From Tiliqua scincoides (Eukaryota; Chordata; Lepidosauria; Squamata; Scincidae), in contig NC_089830.1 of the NCBI RefSeq assembly GCF_035046505.1, positions 24,282,284 through 24,346,283 of the forward strand: a stretch of 64,000 nt of DNA, read 5' to 3'. Each line of letters starts with the position of its first letter. Within the stretch, counting starts at the first letter, position 1. The notes under the pieces are model-generated. The model worked only from the letters and a program-made list of their open reading frames with translations. It ran no database searches and was not told the DNA's origin. This document shows positions 37,501-48,649 of the stretch, piece after piece. The translations under genes were made by a program, and so were the position numbers.

Positions 37501-40500
37501 CCTAACTAACTTTCTGTGCCGAGATGCAGTGGCCACCAGTACGGCCTCCACTGTATCCAGCATGGAAAGAAAGGCAGCTGGAAGTCTCCCTGATGTAAGG
37601 AGACACCTGTTCCCTTGCCCTGAGGTAAGCAGCCACTGCCGCTATGGGACTACTTCAGTGGTTCTCAAACTTTTCCAGCTCGTGCCTCCCCTGATCCTTG
37701 TAGCCATTGAACAAAATAGGACTTACTTCTGAGTAGACCTGCTTAGGATTGTGCCCTGAGTTTGTTAGCAGCACACCTGGAGGGTTTTGGAAAGGGAGGG
37801 GGGAGTGATGAATTTGCTGGGGGAGGGGAAGACTTTGTTTTGTGTGTATCCGCGAATTGCAAACTGATGCAAACTGAGAGACTGTTTGGCTGGAATCCTA
37901 ACCCCACTTTCTTGGGAGTAAGTCCCATTGAACACAATAGGACTTACTTCTGAGTAGCCCTAGCTAGGATTGTGCCTTTTGTCTTACCATCCATTTCCAT
38001 AACCTTTATTGACATTAAAACAGTAAATAGCAATAACAGTAGCCAGAACAATGGCTAAGTTGCCGATAGAGAAAAGCGCAACAGAGAGCTGGTAAGGGAA
38101 AAAGGGGGGAAGCAAGGGAGGGAGTAGAATCAGGGTGGAAGTTTTAACTTGGCAACAGCGGAAAGAAATTCTGCTACTGCATTGGTAGTGGCTACAGAAT
38201 TGTCACTCGAGAGGACAAGTAAAGGATCAATGGAAGTACCCAGGAAAAAAGACAGCAGGGGTTTCAAATGTGCGTCTCAAAGAGATTGGTGAGCCGGGCA
38301 GCAGAGTAGTATGTGATCCACTGTGTCCGGTTCTAGGAAGCAAAAAGGACATAATCTGCGGTCGCGTGGGATATTGGAAAATCTGCCAGAATGAACAGCT
38401 GAGGGGAAGATGTTGAATCTCGCAAGCATGAACGCTCTCCTCTTGGCAGGGTTGATCAGCTTCCTGAAGTAGTTACCAGGGCGACTAAGTGAAGGGAGAA
38501 GGCCAAAAACAGGTGGGGTTCAGTTTGGAGGAGAGTTGGTTGAATTCAGATTCCCAAAGTTTAGATTTACTAATTGAGTGGGCCCTGTGGAGGTCAATGT
38601 CAGCAAGGGATTCAGGAGATAGGTCTAATGAAAGAAGCTTGGAATCCATAAATTGGAACCACTTGGAAAGGCAAGAGTCCTTTAATAGATCTTTTAAAAG
38701 GGACTCAGAATGAATACTTAAGTGTAAACGGAGCCAGAACTTGAAAGTGAGGGACCACGCAATGGTAGAAGGGAGGTGGATCCCTAGTTCGAGCATAACA
38801 GTAGACAGTCTAATTAAATTGGGGACCCCCAGAATACGTCTGAGGAAAGAGGCTGCCACTTCATCCAGATCTTGGTTCGCAGCCTCTATCCAAATGGGGG
38901 CACCGTACAACAATTGGGAGAAAATTTTAGTTCTAAATATGTGAAGGGCAGCAGGAATGTACTGATTGCCACTAGAGTAGTGAAAACGGGCAATCGCATT
39001 TAGGTGAAGTAAGGATGAAGAAATAGCAGATTTCCTGTGGGGGAGCCAGCTGTGGCGAAAGTGAACGGTAATCCCCAGGTATTTAAAAGTTTGAACTTGT
39101 TGAAAGGAGAGATTACCTATCTTCCAGGGGAGCGGGACCCAAGACTTAGCAAAAACCAAAATTTTGGTTTTCTCAGAATTAATTATTAAACCATTGGTTA
39201 AACAGTAATTTTGGAAGGAGGATAATAGGTGGCGTAGGCCAGATCTAGTAACAGACAAAAGGACTGCAACATCTGCATAAAGAAGGCTGGGAAGAGGGAC
39301 ACCATTGAGGAAGGGAGGGGAGTTCTGACAACTAGATAAATAAGGGGGTAAATCTGCCAGAAATAAATTAAAAAGGAGAGGAGCGAGCATACAGCCTTGG
39401 CGAACTCCTTGGTTGATGGGAATTTTATTGGCTATAGTACCCACGCCATTAAGGCGAACCCTACAGGAGTTAGATGAATGGAGGCGACGAATTAAAAAAA
39501 GAAGACAGGGATCTATCCCGCAGCTGGCCAGTTTGTTCCACAGCAAAGCCCTGTTAATAGAGTCAAACGCTCTGCGGAGGTCTATAAAGGCCACGAAGAG
39601 TTTGGCACCGTGATGGACCGAATACTTCTCGGCCAAGTAGGAAAGCAAGAAGGCGTGATCAGCAGTAGCCGCACCTGGGCGAAAGCCAATTTGTTCTTTA
39701 CCCGGTAGGGCTTTGGAAAAGGCCCAAGATGCTAATCTGTTGAATAGGAATTTGGAATAGAGCTTCCTTATAAAGGAAAGAAGGCTAATTGGTCTGTAAT
39801 TGCCCGGGTGGGAAGGGTCACCTTTCTTAAAGATAGGGACAAGGGTTGAGGAGAGCCAGGAATCTGGGAAACAGACCAGTTTGATTAATTAAAGTGAAAA
39901 GGTTAGATAGGGGTTCCGCCCACCAAGAGGGGTTGCTGATTAAGATTTCACTCAGGATGTCATCAGGGCCAGGAGCTTTCCCGACCTTTTGTCTTACAAT
40001 AGCAGCCAATAGAGTACCCCCCCCCCCCAAAAAAAAAAAGGAGGCAGGAGGAAAAAGGGAATGGCTGAAAAGGAATGGGGATTTTTATTTTTAATCAATT
40101 TTTGGAGACAAAGCCATCAAGAGTGGCTTTTTTTCTTTTTTGAAGGGGGAGGAAAAAGAGAAAGGTGAGGATCCTGAGTTAAGCTGACACAAACCCCAAG
40201 CCTATGTAGGTCTACTCAGAAGTAAGCCCCATTTGAGTCCATGGGGCCTACTCCCAGGAAAGTGTGGAAAGGATTGCAGCCACACCCAGCAAGATTACAA
40301 CTCACCACAAAGCAGATGGGGGCTGCTCACACACATACACCCAACATGCAGATGCCACCCCTGTTCCCCCCAGGAAAGATGGAGGGATGCAGGCTGGGGC
40401 ATTTGGACACCCCCCCCCCACTAGGAGCAGGCTGGCTCCTTCCTTCCCAAGCATAGGGAAGCACTGCACTGCCTGTACTTATTTTGAAGACTGCCAGGAG

Positions 40501-43197
40501 CATGCCCTGTGCTGATGAGATGCAGCACCTCAGCACTCTTCTCTCCTCCAGCCTTGCCCAATCCCAGGATGCCTAGGGTGAGGGGCACACTGGGAAATGT
40601 AGTCCTTGGGGCAAGGTCGCACATGGAGACTGCTCCATGATGAGATGCGGCACCTCTGCCTGCCTGCCCAGCCAGCCTTCTCTCCCACCTCCCCCCGCCG
40701 TGTTTCACAAGCCCTCCAAGCCTCATGCTGCCCCACCCACCTCCTTCACAGCTGCAGAAAAGCAGCAAGTCAGCAGGCAGCACGTGCAGCTGAGCGGAGC
40801 AGAGCACAGCAAAGCACAGCAGCGCAGCCTCTCTCCGCAAGATGCCTGGTGACACCCCTGGAAGCTAGCCATGCCTCACTAGGGAGGTGGGACGCACAGA
40901 TTGAATGCTTCAGGGCTACTTGGATCTGCACCAGCAAAACCTGTAGCTCAAGTTCAAGCAGCCACATGTCGGTGGATCAGTCCTGGGAATGGGAATAGGA
41001 TTAAACGGGAGCCTGTGCTGCTGTCCTTGCCCCCTCCTAGTGCTGGTCTGCCCTCCCCATCCCCCACTACCGCCCTCCCCCTTATACTGCACACTCTTCC
41101 TATCACAAAAAGCAACGAGATAGCAAAAGAACAGCATACTTATCAATCTAGCATCGTAAAACAAGCAACCTTCAATATGGCTCCAACTGGCTGTGTCAGT
41201 AATTACTTTAATTACTTTAATTAATTCTTTTCTTTCAGGATCCCAGAGCTCTGGAAAGAGTCCCATTTCTGAGAGCTGGACCCAGCAGCTTGCCCAGTCA
41301 CCTCCGCCTCCCAGGTGCAGCTTCTCACTTACCAATTTCAGCAGCCACCTGCTTCAGCTTTTCTAGGGAGCGGCTGATGAGAACCACGTTGAGGCCCCTC
41401 TTGGCAAGCTGGAAGCCCAAGAAGGAAACTCAAGTCAGGAGATAAAAAGCTGCAAAGGTGAGCAAAGTGGAAAATGTGCCTGCTGTGCTCCTTTTCCTGA
41501 CAGAAGGCAGGTGGAGCACATGCGACTTTGTTTACTCCCTGAATGTATGCGAACCAGCACATGGCCAAGAAGACCCTTCTATGAGCCTTTCATACATCAC
41601 AGTCCACTCACCTCATGCGCGTAGGCTTTTCCGATCCCCGCCGTGGCTCCGGTTACCACTACAAAGGAGACAAAAAGGACAGGCTTTGAATAAGAGGAAT
41701 GTCACCCAGGAGAGTTTCACTGAGGACTCTGTGGGTGGCCGGGTGGGAGGGGGTAAACTGACATAAAACCAGTAGAGACTTGCTTCTAGCGTCTTTTCGA
41801 AAAGTGAGTCAAGCCGCAAGTCAGGTGCGATCCCACAGAACAAACGGAGGTGCTGGAGTTTGTGAGATGTTCCCATTCCAACTGCCATCAGCGATGTGTC
41901 AAAAGTCCTACACTTCAAATGAGCCATGAGTTTGGAAAACATTCCTCTAATATCATGAAGAAATACCACCCCCTGCTTTGCTCTCCTCTGGGCTCTCCAG
42001 GCATTTTCCTATCCCCCATCCATTGGGCTCCTCCTCCCCTCTCTTGTCCAGAGAAAAAAATCAGGCCATCCATTCGGCCAATCAATTGTGCATTCTTTCC
42101 GAGATGGACAAGGGATGGACAAGGGAGCCCGCTCCACCCCTGTGTCATGGCTGACCCACCTTCTTCGGGTTCCTCTCTCCTGCCTTGTGCAGCCTCCCTC
42201 AACCCCCTCCACTCCATAGCCCCCACCTCCTGAACCCAACCTACCCTCTGAATGTTAGCTTCCAGATTGCCCACATGGGCTTTCGGGGTGACGTGAAAGA
42301 GGCAAAAAGAATAGTAAAGCTGAATCGCAGGACCAAAATGATGAGTCTTCATGACTCGTGTATCTACAAGTCATGACTTTTTTCATGTAAAAACCCTGAG
42401 TAGCGAGTCATTTTTAAGTCCAGCTGTACCTGCCCCCCAGGCACCAAAACCCTAACCTTATGAAAGAAACAATGCAATCCTTTGCACATTTACTCAAAGC
42501 CATTTTCATTGGGGCTTACTCCAGGGTTGCGGAATGCAAGATCAGAACCTCCATCAATTAATTGTATGTGTTGGAATTGATCCATTAAGTAAATCTGAAG
42601 CAATTTGTTTTGGAATAAAACAATTGCTTTGGAAAGCCACACTTATTTATCTTGAACAGGATGGTAAAGAAGACATTTGATCTTAAGAAAGCATTCTCAT
42701 GAGGATGATTTACCATCCTGTTCATTAAATGGGCTGCACATTTATTTTAATGTTGCATATTATCAACATATTCACTTATAAAACCTGCAGTCTTATGATG
42801 CAGGTTTTATAAGTGAATATGTTGGTAATAAGCAACATTAAAATAATTGTGCAGCCCATTTAATGGGGGCATCTTTCAGTTCATCAAAGATTTTTTAAAT
42901 GGATTAATCATGAAGGGCATCTGTTGCAATTCTACTCAGGATACATCCTCCTGCCTGTCCTTCAGAAATGACATTCTAGTACAAGCAGAAGGTGAGGAGA
43001 AGAGCAATCGCATGCCAGCACTCACCTGCCCAAGGTCCATAGCAGGCCAGGTCGACCCCTTTCCACACTTCAGACAGCACATAAATCCTCAACCTAAACA
43101 CCAAACCCCAAACAGCCTGCAGAAGGAGCCAGAGGACAGTCAATCCTCCAATAACTGAGAGCAGCAGATCAAGGTAGAAAGAGCTGCTGGAACTCAT
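25579..43197 (-). CDS. HSD17B3-like: HSD17B3-like SDR12C dehydrogenase, gene B, 11 exons
   Basis: Minus-strand exons in order: 43197-43026, 41658-41612, 41408-41333, 35786-35676, 34645-34581, 31873-31829, 31731-31697, 31152-31071, 30808-30743, 27522-27376, 25680-25579. Lengths and phases equal gene A, giving 315 aa with no stop or frameshift. [12 protein letters not shown], the ISS/YAASK catalytic region and [10 protein letters not shown] are all kept. Exon 1 ([14 protein letters not shown] start) is far more diverged from gene A than the other exons. The exon 4 acceptor lies directly against a solo LTR; its AG survives within the target duplication. The gene spans 17.6 kb because introns gained an L2, a further LINE, LTRs and CR1. 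It is likely functional, but exon 4 splicing needs evidence. Confidence 0.85.
26358..27302 (-). mobile_element. hAT-type MITE split by an LTR, intron 10 of gene B
   Basis: Same element as 17156-17473, inverted, with the 8-bp duplication gcatagag at 26350-26357 and 27303-27310. The LTR at 26456-27057 is inserted inside it, which accounts for its extra length. Confidence 0.82.
26456..27057 (+). mobile_element. Solo LTR nested in the hAT MITE
   Basis: About 602 bp, same family as 11375-11980 and 56328-56935 (shared gccaatcagagtgggt, tatatatgggg and cacctgttgcaggtg stretches). It is an independent, more diverged insertion; the flanking duplication is not clear. No internal region. Confidence 0.8.
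27981..29990 (+). mobile_element. 5'-truncated L2-type LINE in intron 9 of gene B
   Basis: About 2 kb. The RT is nearly intact over 28375-29433: [62 protein letters not shown], the [11 protein letters not shown] active site, [12 protein letters not shown] and [10 protein letters not shown]. An in-frame TAA at 28357-28359 separates it from the upstream RT lead-in (27982-28356), and the frame shifts after 29433. The tail is an A/T-rich taataaaataataaa run (29945-29990). Genes A and C have empty sites (near 16770 and 52030), so the insertion is B-specific. Confidence 0.92.
30069..30564 (+). mobile_element. GGGCGCAA-type MITE in intron 9 of gene B
   Basis: Orthologue of 16191-16686 in inverted orientation. 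Inverted ends gacgcaagcc and ggattgcgct, GC-rich core. Confidence 0.7.
32288..33000 (+). mobile_element. CR1 LINE in intron 5 of gene B
   Basis: Orthologue of the insertion at 13790-14501 in gene A: same 5' truncation point (cttgggatcattag) and the same flanks. Ends in a ttcttatg repeat. Confidence 0.9.
33579..34161 (+). mobile_element. Complete GGGCGCAATCC MITE with TTA target duplication
   Basis: 583 bp from gggcgcaatcc to ggattgcgccc, flanked by tta at 33576-33578 and 34162-34164. The TIRs and 3-bp TWA-like duplication suggest the PIF/Harbinger superfamily, without a transposase to prove it. Gene A keeps only one end (12990-13214); gene C keeps the other (54262-54537). Confidence 0.75.
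35110..35690 (-). repeat. Intron 4 donor duplication in gene B
   Basis: Counterpart of 10575-11150. The words tataaataggaaaa and gtatacccagaat appear near 35175-35210 and again near 35650-35690, around a GC-rich MITE body. Confidence 0.65.
35789..37330 (+). mobile_element. Solo LTR at the exon 4 acceptor of gene B
   Basis: 1,542-bp TGATA...GCAACA element, same family as 20499-22986 and in the opposite orientation to it. It carries an aataaaag motif (about 37180) and aataaagcttgcagac (about 37264-37279). Flanks are ctct (35785-35788) and cctt (37331-37334); the uninterrupted site in gene C reads ttcctctgggaag (57833-57845). It therefore sits exactly at the intron 3/exon 4 border of gene B, antisense to the gene. 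Confidence 0.82.
37690..37977 (+). repeat. Squamate-type 'acttacttctgagtag' repeat, two units
   Basis: The words attgaacaaaataggactt and acttctgagtagacctgctt ending in taggattgtgcc occur at 37705-37755 and again at 37927-37975. Related pieces lie at 40200-40282 and 58408-58482. This is a very common short interspersed sequence of squamates; its class is not settled here. Confidence 0.5.
37981..40018 (-). mobile_element. APE-type LINE, RT to 3' end, in intron 3 of gene B
   Basis: Open for 387 codons (39648-38485) with [37 protein letters not shown] and YADVAVLLS, in which the second Asp of the YADD active site is Val. Then comes a long post-RT domain ([24 protein letters not shown]). Downstream, near 38400-38290, the reverse strand reads a Cys-x2-Cys-x9-His-x4-Cys knuckle. 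The RT lead-in (39650-40015) is frame-broken. Same family as 7195-7628 and 60650-63735. The APE endonuclease seen in the last argues for an I/Vingi-like clade and against R2/R4. Confidence 0.82.
40019..40915. other. B-specific intron 3 filler, no gene seen
   Basis: Contains a C-run/A-run junction (40017-40040), the squamate repeat at 40200-40282 and GC-rich DNA up to 40915, where the sequence rejoins gene A intron 3 homology (cttggatctgcacc). Open frames on both strands look compositional. Confidence 0.4.
42654..42865. repeat. Two adjacent long hairpins in intron 1 of gene B
   Basis: The large hairpin has arms 42723-42789 and 42799-42865 (67 nt each, 3 mismatches) around a 9-nt loop. Immediately before it, gaacaggatggtaaa (42654-42668) pairs perfectly with tttaccatcctgttc (42709-42723) around a 40-nt loop. 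This may be a fold-back MITE or a source of a stable RNA hairpin. No similar sequence elsewhere in the window. Confidence 0.85.
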
Positions 43198-44007
43198 CTC
43201 TTCTCCTTTTTCTCCCTGGAATGGAATTACAGGAATTTCAATGAGCAGTTTTTTCTCTACTAAGTCCTCCGCATTGATCCTAAGCACCTTGCACGGCGCA
43301 AAGAGCTGAGTCTCCCGAGTTCTTTCACTGCAATGATGAGAGCAAGATTAGCACAGACCAACTTGCTCCCTATTTTGAATAAATATGATGCCAGGATGTT
43401 CCTGGAACATCTCATTCCTCATCGCTGGGATAGGTTTACAGAAAAGAGTCCAGAGGTCCCAATACCCTCGTCATACATCAGAGGGCTCACCCAACTGAAT
43501 TCTCAATATTGGCAGTAGCAGAAACACAATGTGCCCCATGGCAACTGGGCTGGCCAGCCCCACACATTGAAAATTTGTATCCTAGGCTTGCCAAAAATAC
43601 CTACTGGAGAAATACCTAGTATGCCTGGGGTGCAATCATCCTAGCCAATCCTGGCTCCTTTAGCAGCAGTTCAATGTCATGCAGAAATCAGCCTGCAGAA
43701 CTTTGCACAGCATAGAGAGAGGCACTATCCATGATGAGCAAGATTTAATTTGTGTATGGAGCGTATCTGAGCATCCAAAGTGCCTCACATATGGTGTGCT
43801 TATGAGGTTCAGAACCATTTGAAGTGTGACTTCTGGAACTAAGTGGAGATGGGCACCCTCTCCAACAAATGGTTGCCTAAGGCACCCACCCCAGTTGGCC
43901 TCATTAATGGGTCGGACCTGTTAATGAATTTTTATCATACTACACTTAAATACAAGCAATTAAGCAGAGATTTTTGTTTCCAGTGAGTAAGATAAGATTA
44001 CAGCCTA

Positions 44008-44190
44008 AGGGCACAATCCTACCCTGCATTGGAACAGGCAAGCCAAGAGGCTTGTGCTGTATCCAGTGCAGGATAGGGGCCAAGGTGGCTCAGTCAGAAG
44101 TAAAGGGGAAACTTTTCCCCTAACCTCCTGGTAAGGCGCCCTTTCCCCTATGGGTCTCCTGGGACTTGCGCCACCTCCTGCCCAGCTCAC
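44008..44190 (+). mobile_element. Truncated GGGCGCAATCC-type MITE
   Basis: Starts gggcacaatcctaccctgc and shows the family words ggaacaggcaagcca and ctatgggtctcctgggactt, then stops at the junction with the orphan exon 1 flank. The right end is lost. Confidence 0.6.
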
Positions 44191-44212
44191 TGGTATACAC
44201 GTTTGATCACTT

Positions 44213-44355
44213 ACCCCTTTCCACGCTTCCAACAGCATATAAATCCTCATACAATGTCCCAAGCCACCAGCAGCTCGCAAAAGAAGCCAGAGAACAGGTA
44301 TAACCCCAAGGATAGACAGTGCCAGACTGAGATAGAAAGCAGTGTTGGAAGTTAT
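44213..44355 (-). pseudogene. Orphan exon 1 of an HSD17B3-like gene, start codon lost
   Basis: Minus strand reads TSNTAFYLSLALSILG, then LRAAGGLGH, RIYMLLEAWKG, very close to gene A exon 1 and not to gene B exon 1. The ATG is ATA (44355-44353). The last part of the exon with its donor is deleted, which fuses the remainder to intron sequence and leaves a GTAAGT after AAAGGG. A TATA-like ATAAAAGA on the minus strand (44434-44427) and upstream flank like gene A are kept. It lies 1 kb upstream of gene B exon 1 and is either a broken alternative first exon or a relic of another copy. Confidence 0.8.
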
Positions 44356-44874
44356 TGCTTCTCTCTTTCAGCAGCATACACTGTCCTGGATCAAACGGCT
44401 TCACGAGCGCTGGAGCACAAGCAGGCTCTTTTATTCTTCTATCTCAGGGCAGTGCCTGCAGAGTTGCCAAATCTCCAGTAAGGTGCTGCAGTTGCCAGGA
44501 ATCGTCATCAGACTCTAGGTGACTGTTGAAAGCCATGCTGGGGATTTCAGCCGGAGCTGCAGTCAATAACAGTTGGAAAATTGGCCCAGGTGTCAGTCAT
44601 TACCATATATGGGCATTACATCCCAAATCCCCCCCCCCCACACACACACTCACATCAGCAGCATAGAAAAGAGCAGGACAATCTTCACGCAGGGCTCTCA
44701 CTTTCTGCAAGCCAATAGGAGGTGTTAGCACATTGTGAGGCTAACCTGAGTGCAACAGCCGAATCCTGAGCTGCCCGGCGCCCAGGGTTGGAGTGGCGCC
44801 AAAATGGCTGCCCCTGGATCCAACTGACACCGGGTAGCCATTGGCGGCTCCTGACGTCTCTTTGAGGGAAGGGG

Positions 44875-45505
44875 ACATAAGAACATCCCCACTGGATCAG
44901 GCCATAGGCCCATCTAGTCCAGCTTCCCGCATCTCACAGTGGCCCATTAAATGCCCCAGGGAGCACACCAGGTAACAAGAGACCTCATCCTGGCGCCCTC
45001 CCTTGCATTGGCATTCTGACATAGCCCATTTCTAAAATTAGGAGGTTGCACATACACATCATGGCTTGAAACCCGTATTGGATTTTTCCTCCAGAAACTT
45101 GTCCAATCCCCTTTTAAAGGCATCCAGGCCAGATGCCGTCACCACATCCTGTGGCAAGGAGTTCCACAGACTGACCACACGCTGAGTAAAGAAATATTTT
45201 CTTTTGTCTGTCCTAACCCTTCCAACACTCAATTTTAGTGGATGTCCCCTGGTTCTGGTGTTATGTGAAAGTGTAAAGAGCATCTCTCTATCCACTTTAT
45301 CCTTCCCATGCATAATTTTGTATTTCTCAATCATGTCCCCCCTCAGGCGTCTCTTTTCTAGGCGGAAGAGGCCCAAACGCCGTAGCCTTTCCTCATAAGG
45401 AAGGTGCCCCAGCCCAGTAATCATCTTAGTCGCTCTCTTTTACACCTTTTCCATTTCCACTATGTCCTTTTTGAGATGTGACGACCAGAGTTGGACACCA
45501 GATGT
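44875..45505 (-). mobile_element. CR1 LINE fragment
   Basis: Minus strand gives [35 protein letters not shown] and SLWNSLPQDV, followed by the CR1 3' UTR. It is inserted in the duplicated upstream flank; the paralogous block at about 19715 lacks it. Confidence 0.85.
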
Positions 45506-46042
45506 GGGACCTTCATCTTGTTCACAGGAAGTGGGCATTGGGGACAACCAAGGATCAACATATAAAATGGATAATAAATAATAATAAAATGGAAAAGGGA
45601 AATTATATATATAATATATAAAATGGAAATCAATAATAATAAAGCTTAGAGATGACATGCAAGATGAGAACCAATACTTAAGATAATGACATGGTCTGGC
45701 AGTTATACAGTTTTTGAATTAAGATAATGATATGGTTTGGTAATTATACAATATTTGATTTGGGATAAGAGAATATATAGGTTAGCATTTTATAGGTCAA
45801 TTTTGATGGCTTATAATTAGATTTATGACATGTATTTAGTAGAATAATTTGTATTAGAATAAATTGTATTAATGAAAGAGTTTAGAATTTTATTGAAAGA
45901 GGGAAAGTAATGAATGGTGAAAAGATGGAAAGTTATAGTTAAAAAAATAAAAATGGAAAAGAGGGAAGCCAAAGCTTAGAGATGATATGCAAGATGTGAA
46001 CTGATACTTAAGATAATGACATGGTCTGGCACTTATACAATA

Positions 46043-47325
46043 CAGTAGAACCTCTTTAAGTTGACCACCCAAGGGACTGGAGGAAATTGGTCAACATAGG
46101 GAGGTGGTCAACATACGGGGAAAAAAGGCATTTAAATATTACCATGTTTAGCTCCCAGGACAACAAATGCAAAGCCAAGTTATTATTTAGATTGGATTTT
46201 TAAAAAGTTTTATTGCAAATATCAATGAGAATTGATCCTCTTGTGATGTTTACTATTTATATCATCTATATCTATATCAAGAGACAGAGAATAAACAGCC
46301 CACAATCAGTGTTTTAAAAAAAAACCCTGAAAATTCATAAGCTTAAAAAAAATACTTGGTTTCATAGCAGACAGGCAGACCAATGCTATTGCTTGCCAGC
46401 CCATAGCATGTAGCATGTTACATAGCCCCAACAGCTAAAAAAAAAACCCTCTTTTTTACTTAGGCTGCCTGGCCTCCACTGGGTCTCCTCAGATTCACTA
46501 AATGCCAGAAGGTGTTTGATACGGTCCCTCGCTAAAAGCTGTTGAGAAAACTCCACAGTCAGGGAATAGTAGAGGACAGGTCCTCTCATGGATTGGGAAC
46601 TGGTTGAGGACCAGGAAACAGAGAGTGGGTGTCAATGGGCAATTGACAGAAAAAAGCAGAGAGAGGTGGAAAGTGGAGTGCCTCAAGGATCTTTCCTGGG
46701 ACTGGTGCTTTTCAGCATCTTCATAAATGACCTGGAAACAGAGATAAGCAGGGAGGTAGACAAGTTTGTGGATGACACTAAACTTTTCTGAGTGGTGAAG
46801 ACCAGAAGGGATTGTGAAGTGCTCCAGAAGGATCTCTCCAAATCGGGAGAATAGGCAGCAAAATAGCAGTTGTGTTTCAGTATAAGTGTAAAGTAACACA
46901 CTGGTGATGGGAACCAAAGTGAAAGGACTATGCATAAGCAACCTCATGTCCCTCACAACTTGGTACATGTCCAGGTACAATCGGCAGCCGGCGCAGGTTT
47001 GTCGGCTATGTGCAGTGTGCCCAACTATAAAAACCCTTTTACACACGCGCTAGCAGGCATAGGGGAGGGATTGTCGCTTTTCCAAGATGGGACAAGCCAG
47101 ACAAAACACAGGCCCACAGTATCGCGTTCAGTGGGCAACTTACATAGGGTAAATTAATACTCTGTGCAATGGTCGAAGTGCTCAAGATACAACTTACGGA
47201 GGTGATCAATATAGAGAGGTTGGTCTCCCATAGTGTATATGCAGTGACTGTCCATACTGTGGAAATTAGGTCAACTTAAGGAGGTGGTCAATATAGAGAG
47301 GTGGTCAACTTTGGAGGTTCTACTG
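46043..47325. mobile_element. Tigger/mariner-type DNA transposon remnant
   Basis: 1,283 bp with inverted ends cagtagaacctctttaag and ggaggttctactg, flanked by TA on both sides (46041-46042 and 47326-47327). 'ggtggtcaacat' words recur inside both ends. No transposase frame is recognised; it carries a CR1 piece at about 46490-46930. Confidence 0.85.
46490..46930 (+). mobile_element. CR1 RT fragment nested in the Tigger-like element
   Basis: Frames on the plus strand read KAFDTVPR...KLLRKLHSQG, then VESGVPQGSFLGLVLFSIF, INDLETEIS and KFVDDTKLF, the CR1 RT core with FVDD in place of FADD. Stops and frame changes show it is dead. Confidence 0.75.
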
Positions 47326-48649
47326 TATTTGATTTGGGATAAGAGACTATATAGGTTAAGCTTAGAGATGATATGCAAGATGTGAATTGATACTTAAGAT
47401 AATGATATGGTCTGGCAGTTATATAATATTTGATTTGGGATAAGAGAATATATAGATTAGCATTGTATAGGTCAATTTTGATGAAGTAGAACTGGAATTT
47501 ATAGATGGGTAAGATATGTAGTATATAGAAGTGATCTGGGAGATCGGTTTATAATTAGATTTACGACATGTATTTAGAATAATTTGTATTAGAATAAGCT
47601 GTATTAATGAAAGAGTTTAGAATTTTTTTTGAAAAGGGAAAGTAATAAATGATGGGAAAAGTTGGAAAGTTATAGTTAAAATTTAGAGTTAAAATGTAGA
47701 AATTGATTACCTTATGTGTGTTATTGAAAAGTTGTATTTTATATATTAATAACTTTAGAATTTTATAGGTTAACGAGATGTTATAGAGGTTATAGATAGA
47801 TAAATGATATATTCAGTTATTATGAAATTAACAGTTGTAAAATTTAGTATACGAGATATTGATAAGAGTCTAGAATTTTAATGAAGAAGAGATCATTTGG
47901 ATGATGGAATTAATGAAAAAAATATAGAGAATATAGAAACAGGGTATCTAGAGATAAATATCTTTTTCTTTTTTGCCCTTTTTATTTGTAGAATGAGATA
48001 TTAGTTAATAGGTATATGGCATCTTGCAAACCCAATGTGGTTGTGTATGTCTGTGTTTTTATGTGGGTTTGTTTGTGGAAAAACAATAAAAAGCTATTAA
48101 TAAAAAAGGAAGTGGGCATAAAGAAAAGGCAAAATGCAACATATTTGAAGCAAAAATTAAAAAAAAAAATTCCTTCACTACATACAAATAACCAGCTTAA
48201 CCAGTTCACCTGCAACCCTGAGAGCAACATGCAGGAGTCAGGCTGAATACATTTCAGCACCTCCTCCCTGTGAAAGCAGCATTGCAGATGCAGTTGTCTG
48301 TTTATCAACGTGCATGTCCCAAATATACATAGAATCTGGCTTATAGTTCTGCTGTTTCTGCCCTCATAAGAGAATCCAAGTGAAATTCAGGGGACCGAAA
48401 GAAAAGGAAGGGCGGTTCAAGGGCAGTCAGACCGGGATTCTGAGTGCAGTTGTATGTTTGAACCAGCACTGAGCTGCTTCTCATTACCAGAATCCTGGTT
48501 TTCTAGATTTCCCTGGAACGGAGTGTGATGCGTGCCAGTTGAGCAAGTCTCAGCGGGTGCAAACAAACTGCACCTAGCCAGACAGTGTCCTGGCTGGGTC
48601 CTCTGTTTCCATCCCCACAGTTTCAATAAAAAAAGTCTGATGCAATTGA

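Larger units (their letters stand above)
45539..48106 (+). mobile_element. L1-like LINE 3' part, AT-rich
   Basis: Insertion bounded by a 13-bp duplication (aggaagtgggcat at 45526-45538 and 48107-48119) and ending in an A-rich tail (ctattaataaaaa), typical of L1-type target-primed insertion. The body is AT-rich with a tandemly repeated block of about 0.3 kb ('gcttagagatgatatgcaag' near 45645, 45974 and 47356). No RT is present. It contains the Tigger-like element at 46043-47325. The empty site is at 19737-19750. Confidence 0.75.

Noticed and set aside
38485-39648. R2/R4-type LINE assignment
   Set aside because: The same family at 63690 has the SDH motif of an APE endonuclease before the RT, which R2/R4-type elements lack.
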